DNA of 64,000 bases from Anniella stebbinsi (taxonomy: Eukaryota > Chordata > Lepidosauria > Squamata > Anniellidae). Shown in pieces: positions 47,136 through 60,600 of this stretch; the first letter of the stretch is position 1; each line of letters opens with the position of its first letter. Position numbers and translations under genes: made by a program. Where the stretch lies: NCBI GenBank assembly GCA_029215795.1, contig JARDYH010000002.1:11029001-11093000 (forward strand), in the 5' to 3' direction. Under the pieces are notes generated by a model that ran no database searches, was not told where the DNA came from, and saw nothing but the letters and a program-made list of their open reading frames with translations.

Positions 47136-50100
47136 TAACAACAATTTTATTCTTACTCGCCTCTCCCTCTGGATCAAGGCGGGGAACAACATTTAATACA
47201 AAAATACCATATAAATCATGTAGCCCAAGAGAACCACAATCAATGGGAGGTTCCCACTGGCTGTAATGGATGTAGATCACAGCCTTAATCAGGGCTGGCA
47301 TCAAGGGTAGGCATCTTTGGCCACTTGCTGAAAGTCCACACCCCATTAGAGGCCCACTGAGAAGACTCCCTGGAGTTGCTTCACCTCTTCACCACCGGAA
47401 CCTTCTTGATCTCCTGCCTCTCGCTCTGGCCAAGATGATGGTGGTGGTGAAAAGGAGGAGCAGGAGATCCCACTCCCTACTGGCTCACTGGTTCTCTGCC
47501 TCTCAAGCAAGCAAGTGGTAGCAATGATGAGAAAGAGGAGAAGGAGTAATATCAGCTGGTAACAATGTTGGTGGGAAGGTGTCGGCTGAGGCTGAGAAGC
47601 TGTCTACTGGTGATGAGGAGGTGTCTCCCTCAGGTGTCACTGAGGGAGGGGCCACATTGAGGGCATTTTGCCCACAGGGCCTCAAACACCTGGAGCTGGG
47701 ACTGCTCCTCAATATTGAGTTATATACCAATATTAGGGCTAGATTCTTTAATTGGTAGATTAATCAACTAAATTTATTTACCAATACAAATCAACTAAAC
47801 TTTGAGTAGAATAATTGGTGGAAGCCAATTTCAGTTACTGGGGCTCTGAGCAAAGAATACACTGGTGTTTGAGTATATTTGTGTATATGAATGGACCCAG
47901 AAAAGCATATGGGGGGCCACATGCCTGCTGTGGGTGTGGCTCTGCCCATGGCTGGCATGTAGCCCTGATGTGCTTGCTTGGTGCCAATTTGGCCGTCAGG
48001 TTAGGGTGACCAGATAAAATCCAGGTCAGGGCTCATGTAACTTTAACAGTTGTAGAGAAAAGGGAATTTCAGCCAATGTCATTTGAATGCAATTAGTCAC
48101 TGGTGAAATTCCCTCTTCATCACAACAGTTAAAGTTGCAGGCACTATACTAGAGAGCCCAGATACAAAAGAAGGCAGGGCCCCTGCAACTTTAACAGTTG
48201 TGATGAAGAGGGAATTTCACCAGGAACTAATTGCATACAGATGACACTGGCTGAAATTTCCTTTTCTCTACAACTGTTAAAGTTACATGAGCCCTGACCT
48301 GGATTTTGCCTGGTCAGCCTACTTCAGGTTGATAAAAGATTCCTTACCCTTGATGTACAAACTACTTTGGTTCTGGTGCATTTCTGTACCCGGGAATGAA
48401 AGAGAAAATATTAAAGATGGTTCTTCCTTCTCACAATGGATGGTCGTTTTGGTAATATGTTTCATATTTAATTCACCATTTAAATGGAATTGATCAATGA
48501 ATCGAGAGGAAGATGCTTAATCATATAAAATTATTTAATTGGTTGGCAGCTAATATTTAAATGAGAGATGTGGAACTCTTCCTATGTATCTTGAGGGCTG
48601 CTTTAACACATGGCATCCACCATGTGGAAATTATTTGAACAAGAGAGAGAAAATCCCTGTGTAACTTGCGGTTCATTAAGCAGATCTTTCAAATGGAAAC
48701 TGCTGGCTGGGGCATGCTGGGAGTTGTAGGAGTTTTTTCTGTCTAAACATGCATAGGATTGCACCCTTAATTTTAAACTCTTTGTTCCTGTTGGTTGGGG
48801 ATGTAACCTACCCTCTTTCTGTTTATGTCCTGCCTGACGCATTATGGCAGGTACACCATCTTCAACTCTGATTGATTGATTGATTGATTTTGGAACAACG
48901 AATTGAACAATTTTCTCCCTGCTCAAACCTAGACCTGCCATGCCTGACCCAGGGCTAGGCCAGGATGACTCTTCAGATGAAGACCTTGACATTACAGGGT
49001 CTAAAAACCTTGTGGGATCCCCTGACCCTAGTGAGACCCCAGACACCTCTGGCAATAATAGGGAAGCTTCAACAGTGGTGTATCCCAAGGAACCCCCAGG
49101 CAGGAACCCTGAGAACCATACCATGCCCATGGGGTCAGAGGAGGCCAAACATCTGTCCAACTCTAGAACACGTCAGCTCCAGAAGGTGGTAGCACAAGCC
49201 ACCACTTGGAGGCAGAGTGCTACTTGGGACTCCTAGTAAGCAGGGCCTTCCTTATGAGGAGGACTTCTTCTGGAAGGCTCTGATAGGCCAAGGCTGAGTC
49301 CTGGGTGGGATTCCGGAAGCCCCAGCTTATAAGCTTTCAGTTGGGACTTACTAGCTGCTGGAATGACACTTTTATCCCAGATTTCAGTACATTGTTACTC
49401 TTTGGACCGATCTTGTGTTTTGCTGATGTCCAGACTCCTGTCAGTTCTTGCTTTTGAATGTCCCTTTTGCTGGACTGGTAATACTGTGCTCTTGCCTGCC
49501 AATTGACTTCTCCTGCTTGGAACTGCCCTTGGCTTGCCGACCGCTAAATGGACTTGCCCTTCTTTTTCCAGAGGGCTGAACCCCAACTCAGCTATAGTAG
49601 GACAAGGCCTGAATACTTCAAGGGGAGGCACTCCCATCTGCTGAAAAGTGCTTCATCTGATGACTTGGAGCAAGAGGGCCTATTAATGCTTGTGGATTAT
49701 TTTGAATATGAATGTACTCAAAATTATAGAATGTGGAAATATGGACAATAGATCTATGTACATAGGAATGTGGGATCCTGCCTTGAAGCATGCCAGATTG
49801 TTTCTCCATCTATCCCAGTATTGTCTGGTCTGGTCTGACCAGGGTCCCAAGCAGTGGTCCTTCACATCACCTGTTACTTGACCCTTTTTACACTGGAGTG
49901 GAGATTCTGGTTATTGAACCTGGGACCTTCTGCATGCAATGCAGCTGCTCTACCTCTGAGCATCTCAGGGTCCACATGGCAAACCATCACTTTAAAAAAG
50001 GGGAACCTCAAAAAGAGAAGTTTATTCATTGGGGGGTTCAAACATAGATTTGGATTAAGTATGTGCCTTGTGGAGGCATGTACAGCTTGAGCAAAATCTG

Positions 50101-51648
50101 TCCCATCTATGTTCCATGGATGGTCAGGCGCCTTTTGTTCCATAATACGCCCATCCACAGAATAGGAATTTTTTTTCCAGTTTCCAAATTTGCACAAATC
50201 TGCACATGCGTAGATGCAGAAATTCCACCCAAATGTGCATTTTCTCACTTTGTCTACGGGGGGAAATGCAAATTTTTGGCCCTTTGTGTGTGTGTGTGTA
50301 TTTTTCTGTGAAGAAAATTGTGCAAAATTCCCAAAAGTTAGGAAAGTAGTCCGCAAGTCCACAGGCTCCCACTGACAGGGGGAAATCTGGTCTGTTGCAG
50401 AAACTGTAGGTCAGATTCATAAAAAATCCAAACTCATCTGGTTTCATTGTGGATTTCTCTGACATCCCTAATCTTCTGCTATCACTGTACACAGAGGACA
50501 ATAGGACAGGTCTCTCTCCTGAGACACTCACACTCTAAATGCGGACCCAAATGCACCAATGAATAGAGTAGCCTTCTCCATCTTAGTGTCCTTCAGATGT
50601 TTTGGATTCCAGGTTCCATCAGCACCAGCCAGCATGCCAACGTTCAAGGATGATAGGGGTTCTACTCCAAAACATCTGGAGGGGACCACGTTGTGGAAGG
50701 CTGGTTTAGAAGAAAAAGATGAGGAGTTTGCATTGGATCTGGGAGCAGACAGGAATTCAAGGCGGGTCTAGCAACTACTAAAGGCGCAATCCCATTCATG
50801 TTTAGACAGAAAAAAAGTCCTGCAACTCTCAACATCCTTCAACCAGTCCAACCAGATTCATCAGTTCTATCTGAAATCTAATGCTGTAATAAATGTGTTA
50901 TTCTGTTCTTTAAGGTGTCACTAGGTACTTTGATGTATTCATTTCCAGGCAGGTGGACATTCTAGTCTCATGTCACAAAAACAAGAGTCTTGCTGCACCA
51001 TAAGGACTAACAAATGTATTTTGGCATAAGCCTTTGTGGACTTATGCCAAAATACATTTCATAGTCTTTTAGGTGCCTCAAGACTCTTGCTTGTTTTCGA
51101 AGTATCCTTATGTGTGTGTGTGTGTGTGTGTATGTGTTTATCTATCTCCAGTAATCTCACTCATATATGACATAAAATGCTATAATGGAGGAAGACAAGT
51201 ATGGATCTGGAACTGCATTTTTCATCTAGACACGTGCTTATCAAAATGTGCTGCAACACAAGGAGCAAAGGAACATACAGAGTCTTCTTAATAATTTACT
51301 CCGGACTATTTTCCTGCTGATACTTGGCTCCCTGATGAGCCATTTCAAAATGCCCTGGACATAATCAGGCCAGATTGTCCCACTCTAATATCAATTTCCC
51401 TTTTTTTTGGTCATCTATTCACTTTATTTAAAAGGATATTGTTCCCTCTTCCTTCCTCCGTATCCCTTTTCAAACTGGGCTTTTTACTAATGTGAAATCT
51501 TTGGAAGGAAGTCACCATTTGCAGTGGGACAAAGGTGCAACCACCTTGGATCAGTTTTTTTAAAAATTAAAAAAATAGTTTCTGAATTGTACTTGTTTAT
51601 ATAAAATATCTATAGGATCCCATTTTCATCAGAAGCCTTACACTCCAC

Positions 51649-51694
<46 letters not shown>

Positions 51695-54600
51695 CTTACT
51701 CTCTCTGTCTCATTTGACAGGCAAATTTGCAGACATAGCCCCAGGATAACAACCTCGTTTGACAGTCAATTAACCGTGAATAGTCAAAGCCAAGACAGTT
51801 TGCATTACATAAATGGAAAATTAGATTCCCTTTTTTCCCTCTCTCTCTCTCCCAAGAAACAAAACCCCCTTTCCTTATAACCCTCCCTGGCAATAGACAA
51901 CTTAGTATCAAAACTTCTAATCACGTCTTTCCCTCCCCCTTCCCCCCTCCCAAACCCCTTGGAGACATTTAGCAATCAGTAAAAGGTGGTTCCATTTAAT
52001 TTGTATAATGTAATTTTTGTCAATGTATTATACATTTTGTGTAGAGATCATTATCACGGAGATAATATAAATGTTGCCATAGATCTCATAAAACACCTTT
52101 AATGTCTCTCTGACAGATATTAAAAGCAATAAGCTGTGATCCTTTTTAATGGAAGGTTTCAAAGAGAACATTTCAATTATTGTCATTTTATGTTTTTCCC
52201 CCCACCAGCCTGCTCCATTGTGTAACCTGATATATTTCCGAAATTTCCTGCTGAAATATGCCCAGCAATTAATAATCTTATTGCTATTAACACCAACTCG
52301 CCCCTCCCAATTTGCATTTTCCCTTAGTTATTATATCTATCTGGGATAGTTGTTTTTTTTTAATCCTTCTACAAAATATTCAGTCATTTGATTAGGAATT
52401 TTAAGGCTGCAGTCTGACGCGCATGAACTTGGGAGCAGCCCCGTCAACCCCAATGGGGCTTACTTCTGAGTAAACATGCTAGGACAAGGCTGCAATCACC
52501 CCCTTCTGAGTTTACCTGCTATATTTCTCCAGAAGTCTCCTCCTGGATGTTCGGAATCTGTGATGAAAAAAGTGTGTTCCTTGTTCTTTTCTAAAAACAA
52601 AGAAACAAAACAAAATGAAAATTAAATATTCCAAGGCATCAAGACATAAACTGGAAAGATACAATCCAGGCTTTAATGATTTGGGCATACAGAAAGAAAG
52701 ACTTGTTACATTGCGTTGCTAAACTGTATCCACAAATTATTGTGTTAATTTGACTGATACACATATTTTAAGTACGTGCTAATCAATCTAATCTTACACA
52801 TATAAATACTTGTACGATGTAGCACGGATTTGAGTATTTCCCCTAACCAAATTCAACAGCGACAATTCCAATGGCAAACATTCAAGGCCACAACCGGATC
52901 TAGGCCCGCAATTGCAGATTAGTCAATTTCACCATAGCTTCTGGATCTAGGAGAAAATACAAATCCCTTTGTGTCTTGCCTGAGAAATTAGTTTCCTTGG
53001 CGGATACGACGACTTGGTTTCCTTCTTTGCTTTTCTGGACCTGCCAGCATGTAAACAAACAGATAAACACGAATTAACAAAAAAAACAAAAACTCAGTTC
53101 AATCGATGAGCAATTAACAGCAAAGGAAGGACTGCAGGAGAATAGGAAAAAAGGGGGAACCGGACACCAATGCCCGGGATGTTGGTTCGATTCCCATGTC
53201 CTCGGGGTGTGGAGAGAGGGACAGATTATGAACAGCCCCAAACGGCTCTCCTGTATGGGGAAGGTGCGCAGGAGACGAAGATCGACACTAGGCGGTTCTC
53301 AAAGCGGAGGCTAGTGCCTCCGATATCGGTGGGGCTATGAATCCACCCTGGGTTTCAATCAGAAACAGCCAGGAGTCTAAAGGAGCTGTCCAAAGTGCTG
53401 TACCCTAGCCCCAAACTGGGTTCAGCACCTTGGATAGTTCCTTTAGAGGTCTGGCTGGTTCTGACTGAAACCCAGAATGGATTCATAGCCCCAACAAAAT
53501 CGGAGCCATCAGCCTCCACTGGGTTCTTTTCCACCAGCTTGCATTGCTTCCCATGGGTTCCTGCCCAATATGGATGCTGTAATGCCAAAGCACACTCTCC
53601 TTGACCTCAGTGGGACCTACTTCCGAGTAAACCTGCCCTGGACCACGGTCCTCCTCCCCAGTTCGTGTCCCTCCCCGTAAAAGCCCGATTGAATGGGAGA
53701 GCATTCCGTGCATTTTCAGTTGAAAACGACGTAGGGCTGAAAGCGGAGCTTCTATGATCGGCCGGATCGTGCATCGTCGTGTTTACTCGGAAGAAAATCC
53801 CACTCACTGAAGACCACGGCCCCCACTTCAAGGGGGCAGGTTGCAGCGAACCGTGGGTCTTCAGATATCTTTGGACTCCAGCTTCCATCCCCAGCCAGCA
53901 TGGCCGATAGTCAGGGATGATGAGAGTTGTAGTCCAAAACTATCTGGAGGGCCACAGGTTGTGCCACCCCTGGGTTTTAGAGGAACTCATGGCCGAGAAG
54001 AATCAAGGGCTATTATTCACCATCTCCATGAAAACCTCCATGTATCATGGCAGGATACCTCTTTATATACTTGATGCTGGGGAAACAGACAAAATTCAGG
54101 ATGTTCTCTCATTTTCACCCAGTTTCTGGGCGCTTCGAGATAGCATCTGTTCAACCCACTATTGCAGACGGAGGGTTCGATCCAGACTCAGTCGTAATTA
54201 GAGAGGGCCCCATTGACTAATTTAAGTTGCATTGGGGTTGTACCCAATGTTAGTCCTACTTTTGTAGCTCTATTGAATTGAATGGGATTTAAATTAGAGT
54301 AGACCTATTGAAGTGAGTAGGATTTAAATTAGAGTAGACCTACTGAAATGAATGGGATTTAAATTAGACTAGCATTGGATACAAGGTATTGGTCACAAGC
54401 CATTGATTTCATTGGGTCTAAGTATGACTAAGTCTGGATCCAGCCCAATATTCTGGACTGTACACAGTTTGAATTGATGCAACAGGCGATTCTTCTGTGA
54501 TTATCTTCCTGAGGCGGTGTTCATACAGGAGCTTACTCCAGAGACGTGCCATTGGAATTAGTGGGATTTGCTAGTCATAAGGGAATATGTTTTACCTTAG

Positions 54601-57600
54601 GGCTCAAATTAGTAAAGGGAACCAACGGATCCAAAGAGGGGATCCCTTCCCCCTCATCTGTGAACAGGCTAAAGGGTACCGATCCCTACGAGCGACCATT
54701 GAAGTGGTTACGAAGCACTGCTTAAGGGGAAGCCCTAAACGGACCAATTGGAACCTCTTAAAGTCGAGAGGATTTTACTCCAACATGCCCCCAAATTAAC
54801 AGTGCGATCCCATATCTGTCAACTCAGAACAGTAAGGCCTATTGAGTTCAATGGGACCTACCCCCAGATCCCTGTGTAAAGGATTTCAAAAGATAAAGAT
54901 AGCCCTCCTGGTCCATAAGAAAAAAACTAAACAAATGCCTTTTATTAGGGTCAATCAATACTTTCTTAGGACCATTTTGCTCGGTGTTAATGAAGCTGTT
55001 GCCCAACAGTAGGTTTTGTGTATAGGACTGTCGCCCTTTTATCCTGCTATCGTTCTGCTTTTAATTGTATTTCAACGCATTTGTTTGATTATTGTTTTAA
55101 TCCAGTAGAAAGGTGGGGTACAATCCATCAATCAAATAAAAATAAGTTAGGGCAGCGTTCTTATGCACACATATTCCCTGGCAGCGAACCCCCATGGAAC
55201 GCAAGAGAAAGTACTTCTGAGTAACCACCCAAAGGATTGGGCAGCACCTCTCCAGGATTTCCAATAGAAGACGATTAAGCGGGTCTTTAACGATTAAGCA
55301 GGTCGACAGGAGGTCGGTAAGAAGAACCCTGAAACGATGCGATCAGAATGTCCATCTAGTGGTAAATCTCCTTTTCCATCGTAGCCAATCAGCTGCTTCT
55401 GGGGAGCCCACAAGAGGGATGTGATGGCGATAAAACCAAGTACAGCTGATGGGAGGGGGGAGGGAAGAGAAGCCAAGTGACCACCGGGAGAGCGACAGGT
55501 AGTGGGAAGCAGTAGTAAATAGTCCCAATGTCAACACCTGGGCTGGCAGGTGTTTACGGGGACTGACCTTACCTGGTGGAGCATCCTTTTCCTTCTTGCT
55601 TTTTTAAAAGGTCTTAAACATTTCTACCATAAAATGGTGCTTAAGAGTAAAAGTGCACTCTTATGCCCATTTAGACATGAAAAAAGTCCTAAAATTCCCA
55701 GCATTCCCCAGCTGGCTGGGGAATGCTGGGAGTTGCAGGACTTTTTTTTCTGTCTAAACATACATAGGAAGGCGTCCTCAATTAATTTGGCATCAGGTCA
55801 GCAGAAGCAAACCCCATTTTATTCCTCTAGTCATGATGGGTGCTATGTTTTAAGAGAGCTTAAAATGTAAATTAGGCTGACCATATGGAAAGGAGGACAT
55901 GGCTCCTGTATCTTCAACAGTTGTAGAGAAAAGGGAATTTCAGCCAGTGTCATTTGTATGCAGTTAGTTCCTGGTGAAATTCCCTCTTCATCACAACAGT
56001 TAAAGTTGCAGGGGCCCTGCCTTCTTTTGTATATGGTCACTCTAGTATAGTGCTCCAACTTTAACTGTTGTGATGAAGAGGGAATTTCACCAGGAACTAA
56101 TTACATACGAATGACCCTGGCTGTAATTCCCTTTTCTCTACAACTGTTAAAGATACAGAAGCCCTGTCCTCCTTTTCATATGGTCACCCTAAAACTTCAC
56201 ATGCTCAGAGTATTATTATTATTCTCAGAGTTTGCAAAACAGGGTTCTCTGTCTGTCTGTCTTTGCTGTAACACAGGGATAGGCAGAAAATAGATCTCCA
56301 GACATTTTTGGACTTTCGCTCCCAGCATTCCTCACCATTGGTCATGCTGGCATGGGCTTCTGGGAGTTGAAGCCCCAAAACATCTTGACAACCACCTTCT
56401 GCCTTCCACTGCTCTAATGCATAAGGAATGTAGACGCAATTGCAAAGCTTGGAATTGTACATGATGGTTGGGTACTTGTGTGCTTCAGAACTGAAGCAAT
56501 GCCCAAGCTCATCTAAAGAGGGACCCCCAGAAGAACAGTAAGTCCAGGGGCTAACATAACCCAATTGCACCACTGTACAGAGCTGTCCCCTAATTGATCT
56601 CCAGCAGTGGCACTTAGAGAAGAGATAAGTCTCTGAACTTGGTGATTGCATATCTAGCCTTCATGACTAGCACCCACTGATAGATTTTTCTTCCACCGAT
56701 CTGTCTCATTGCCTGTTAAAGCCATCTCAGCCAGTGGGCATCACCACACCAAGTGGATGAGAGTTCCATAGGTCACTCATGTGAGGTGTAAATATGGGTT
56801 TTTCCTTTGGTCTGTGATGTCTCACAACAATTGATTTCACTGGAGGACTCCATAATATTCTAGCATTGTAGGGGCTTCCAGAGGGCAACAGATCCAACTG
56901 CTACCAATCTAAAAGCCATGCGTAGGTGTTCCAACGTTTCTTCCTGAATGGATTGGGGTGGAATAGTAAGAAAAAAGGTGGAAGACAGCGGGGAAGCACT
57001 GAAGGGTTACAAATGAAAGGCCTCTGGGGGGAAAATCAAAATGATTTCCATGTTAGTCCCACATAGAGTAGACCCATTCATTTCAAAGGGTCTACTCTAA
57101 GTGGGACTATCGTTGAAGACAAACCTGAACTCTTCCATTCATTTCAATGGGTCTATTCTAAGTAGGATTAACATTGGATAAATCCCTCAGTTAGACTGAC
57201 CATATGAAAAGGAGGACAGGGCTCATGTAACTTTAACAGTTGTAGAGAAAAGGGAATTTCAGCCAGGGTCATTTGTATGCAATTAGTTCCTGGTGAAATT
57301 CCCTCTTCATTACAGCAGTTAAAGTTGCAGGGGCCCTGCCTTCTTTTGTATATGGTCACTCTAGTATAGTGCATGCACCTTTAACTGTTGTGATGAAGAG
57401 GGAATTTCACCAGGAACTAATTGCATACAAATGTCACTGGCTGAAATTCCCTTTTCTCTACAACTGTTAAAAGTTACAGGAGCCCTGACCTGGATTTTAT
57501 CTGGTCAGCCTACCTCAGTGTCTCTGAGGCAGGGTGATTGCACCATAAAAGCCTGGGGTCGTCTCCAGGGTTGTTTCTACGGAAGAGTACCCACTGAAAA

Positions 57601-60600
57601 GAATGGGACTTAAGTTAGATTAACATTGGATACAACCCCTTGCATGGAAGCACATTATGAGAGAGGTAGAGGAACTTCTTGCTACCCACTTTTTCCATCC
57701 CATAATCCTCTGTCATCCCCAACCACAGACTACTATTTACCTGAATGTAAAAAGAAGAAACCCAAAGGGCTGGACTTGGCCTAGATGATCCTTCCAGATT
57801 CTAAATCATGGAAGTAGAGAAGCGCTGGGCAGCTCCAGACTTGGGAGGTCTACCTTGTCTTTTGTTAGAACCTTGAGGTCCAGCAACCTGAGCCAAGTGC
57901 CAAAGAAAGACTCTGGAAGGTGTACGTGGAATTGTGAAAGAAGGTCCCTCTGAGTGTTTGTGTTCAGCATCTTGCATACACAAATCATTTCACACGTACA
58001 CAAATCTCTTCCTTCCCTGCCCCCATCTGAGGTTTTCTTGATTTTAGCAGCTTAATTTAGGATGGGGAAAAGGCTTTATATTATTGCTGCTGTTAAACCA
58101 CTGGGAGTCAGAAAGCTTTGCTGATCTTCTAGTAGATTTTCCAGTAGATCCTGATCTATCTTGTACTCCTGCCTGAACTAGAGTACAGCTGCCATAGGCA
58201 ATAGAAAAGGTACTAATCCAGTTTCTAGGCTCTGCTATGTTGCAAGTGATTTTTCATGCCAATATCATCATCACCAACACCTAGCATTTCAGGGAGAAGA
58301 ATCTTAGCCTAGTTTCCCCCCAGACAGGCTAGTTTTCTGCATGAAGAGAGAGAGAGGGAGAGGGAGGGGGAGAGAGAGAGATGGAGCTTTCAGATTAAGG
58401 ATCCCACCAGAAGGCTCAACTGCTGCCGGTAAGAACTAATAATCAATGGAAGACATAGACAGGAATTTAAGATTAAGGCATGAAGAACAGATGTACAGGT
58501 TCCAGATATAGATTTCACCAGCTCTGAAAAACAACAACAACAAACCTGTGCTGACATTATTATGCAGATCGGCTTGGTGACTCTCAAAAATGTAATGCAC
58601 ATCCAGACTGGAACTTCGGAGTAGCCCTATTAAACTTAGAGGGGCTACTTCAGAATGGAGCAGTGTGACTTGAGAGGCCAGAGAAGAACACATCTCTAAG
58701 GATGCTTGCTCACAAGTAAGACCCACTGCTTTTCAATGAAGTTTATTCTCAGGCAAGTAGTGTGTAGTGGAGTGCAGCTTGACACTGCAACTTCCTGCAG
58801 GTCTACTCAGAAGTAAATCCCATTGCATCCAATGGGGCTTGCTCCTAGGTTAGTGGGTATAGGGTCTCCGCCTAACAAAACCGGAATGAATTTTAGCTGG
58901 TTTAGCTCAGCTGCTAGAAAGGGTGCAGGAAAAGTACTTTCGGAATCAGGCACATGAAACCAGATTTGTGGATCGCACCTTTGCAAATACGAAGCTCCCC
59001 TCCCCCTACTTTGGGAGTGTGCCCAATAGGCAATGACATGATATAATTTCGGTACTTCTACATCCTATTGCTTTCTGTGGAGGGTGGATTTGAGAAGTTG
59101 CTTAGCACTTCCATGGAGATAAATGGGACTTGAAATAGCTTGGATGGTGCCCAGCCAGGGCTGCGTAGGAGGAGTTGTCAGTCTATTTAGAAACATTGGG
59201 CTTATTTATTTCAGAGGTAACGTTATCAGGTGCGAGAGAAGCCTCCTGGGTATGATCCGCCCTAAACCTAACCATTTTAAAACCTCATTGATTTCAAAGG
59301 GCACACGGTAATAAGCAGGTATGCAAATCTTTGTCATTGGGTTGTCTCTAACATTAGTTCTACTTAGACTGGATCCACTGAAACAGATCTATTGTCACGT
59401 CCCATTCATTTCAATGGAGCTCCTCTCAAGTCCCATTCATTTCAATGGATCAATTTTTAAATCCCCTTCATTTCATTTCAAATGGATCAGATTTAAGAAT
59501 ACATCTAGTTGAAATGAGCGGGATTTAAGAGTACCTCCATTTCCATGGTTCTCCTCTAAGCGGACTAACATGGGATACAACGGCTGGAAAAAAGGGGCTT
59601 AACTCGGGCTGGATCCCGGCCCTTGTTTTCCAGATCTCCCTCCCTCCCTCCCTCAGAAAAGGTGTTTGGGGGAAGTAGGGTGGCTGGGATGCGAGCCAGG
59701 GATGAGGCGAACCGTGCAGCCGAAGACTACATGGAAATGGACATGAGAAACCGGCTTCTGCGCAAGGGAAGCCAGCGGCCGCCCACTCCCAATCTGAGCA
59801 TGGAGAGAAAGCCGGGTAGATTTCATTTCTCGGGGAGGCGTGGGGGGGGGGGCGTGTGTAGGGGGGAGACCCTCCGCGATCCATCTTCCTCCTCCCGCAT
59901 CTGGAAGCGACTCAGCCTAGAGGTGCATTTCAATAAAAATAATTGGCACGGAGGCGCCTAGAGGGGGGTATTTACATCTTTGTACGGCGGCGGCGGCGGC
60001 GGCTGCTGCTCCTCCTCTGATGGATGGTGAGCCGGGCTGCTCCCACCGCTGCTCCCCGCTTTTGGAGGGCAGGTGGGCGGAGGAGGAGGAGGAGGAGGAG
60101 GAGGAGGAAGGGGCAGCAGCTGCTCGGAACTGGGGGGTCCCGATTTCTCCTCCTCTTGAGCCGGCCTGCCTGAGGCCGCCGGGTACGGCCCCGCCGAGGG
60201 AGCTGCAGCGTTCGACCTGTCCCGGACGGCAGATTTGTCCGAAAGTCCCCGGCTCTGGAGGTAGCGGCTGGTCCCCCCGACGGCCTCCACCGCCTCCTGC
60301 TCTCCTCGCTGGTCCACCGCCTCCTCCATCCCCATCTCCTCCTCCTCCTCTTCCTCCTCGGGCTGCTTGTGGCTCTCCACGTCCACCTCCGGCTCTTCTT
60401 CCTCTTCTTCCTCTTCTTCCTCGTCCTCCTCTTCCTCGCTGCTGTCCTCGCTGGGGTAGCTGCAGCTGGTGCCCCCGGGGGAAAGGAGGCGGTGCCCCGG
60501 CGGCTGGACGGTGGGGCGATCGCAGCCCGCGGGCTCTCGCTCGGGGGCCAGCAGCAAGAGAGGCGGCGGGGGCGAGGAGGAGGAGGCGGCGGCGGCGGCC

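Larger units (their letters stand above)
39538..52515 (-). other. SKOR2: SKOR2 intron 3
   Basis: 12978-bp intron, phase 1, the largest. Contains LINE, SINE and MITE copies listed separately. Two repeat-poor blocks stand out: 40930-41410 and 51300-52400, the latter ending next to exon 3. Confidence 0.9.
53041..59975 (-). other. SKOR2: SKOR2 intron 1
   Basis: 6935-bp phase-0 GT-AG intron containing four foldback repeat types, two MITEs, tandem 'ggatttaaattagagtagac' units and the 3' flank of the CpG island (59.6-59.97 kb). Confidence 0.9.

Noticed and set aside
48603..49160. 185-residue minus-strand open frame
   Set aside because: Runs through a foldback repeat and the unassigned segment with no recognisable domain; no splice signal linking it to SKOR2.
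49880..49970. Possible tRNA-Ala gene on the minus strand
   Set aside because: The tRNA-like head is fused to a dispersed body found twice more in the window; SINE, not tRNA.
9742..57519. Regularly recurring repeats considered as a CRISPR-like array
   Set aside because: Spacing is irregular (0.1-10 kb), units are 320 bp with transposon target duplications, and the genome is vertebrate.
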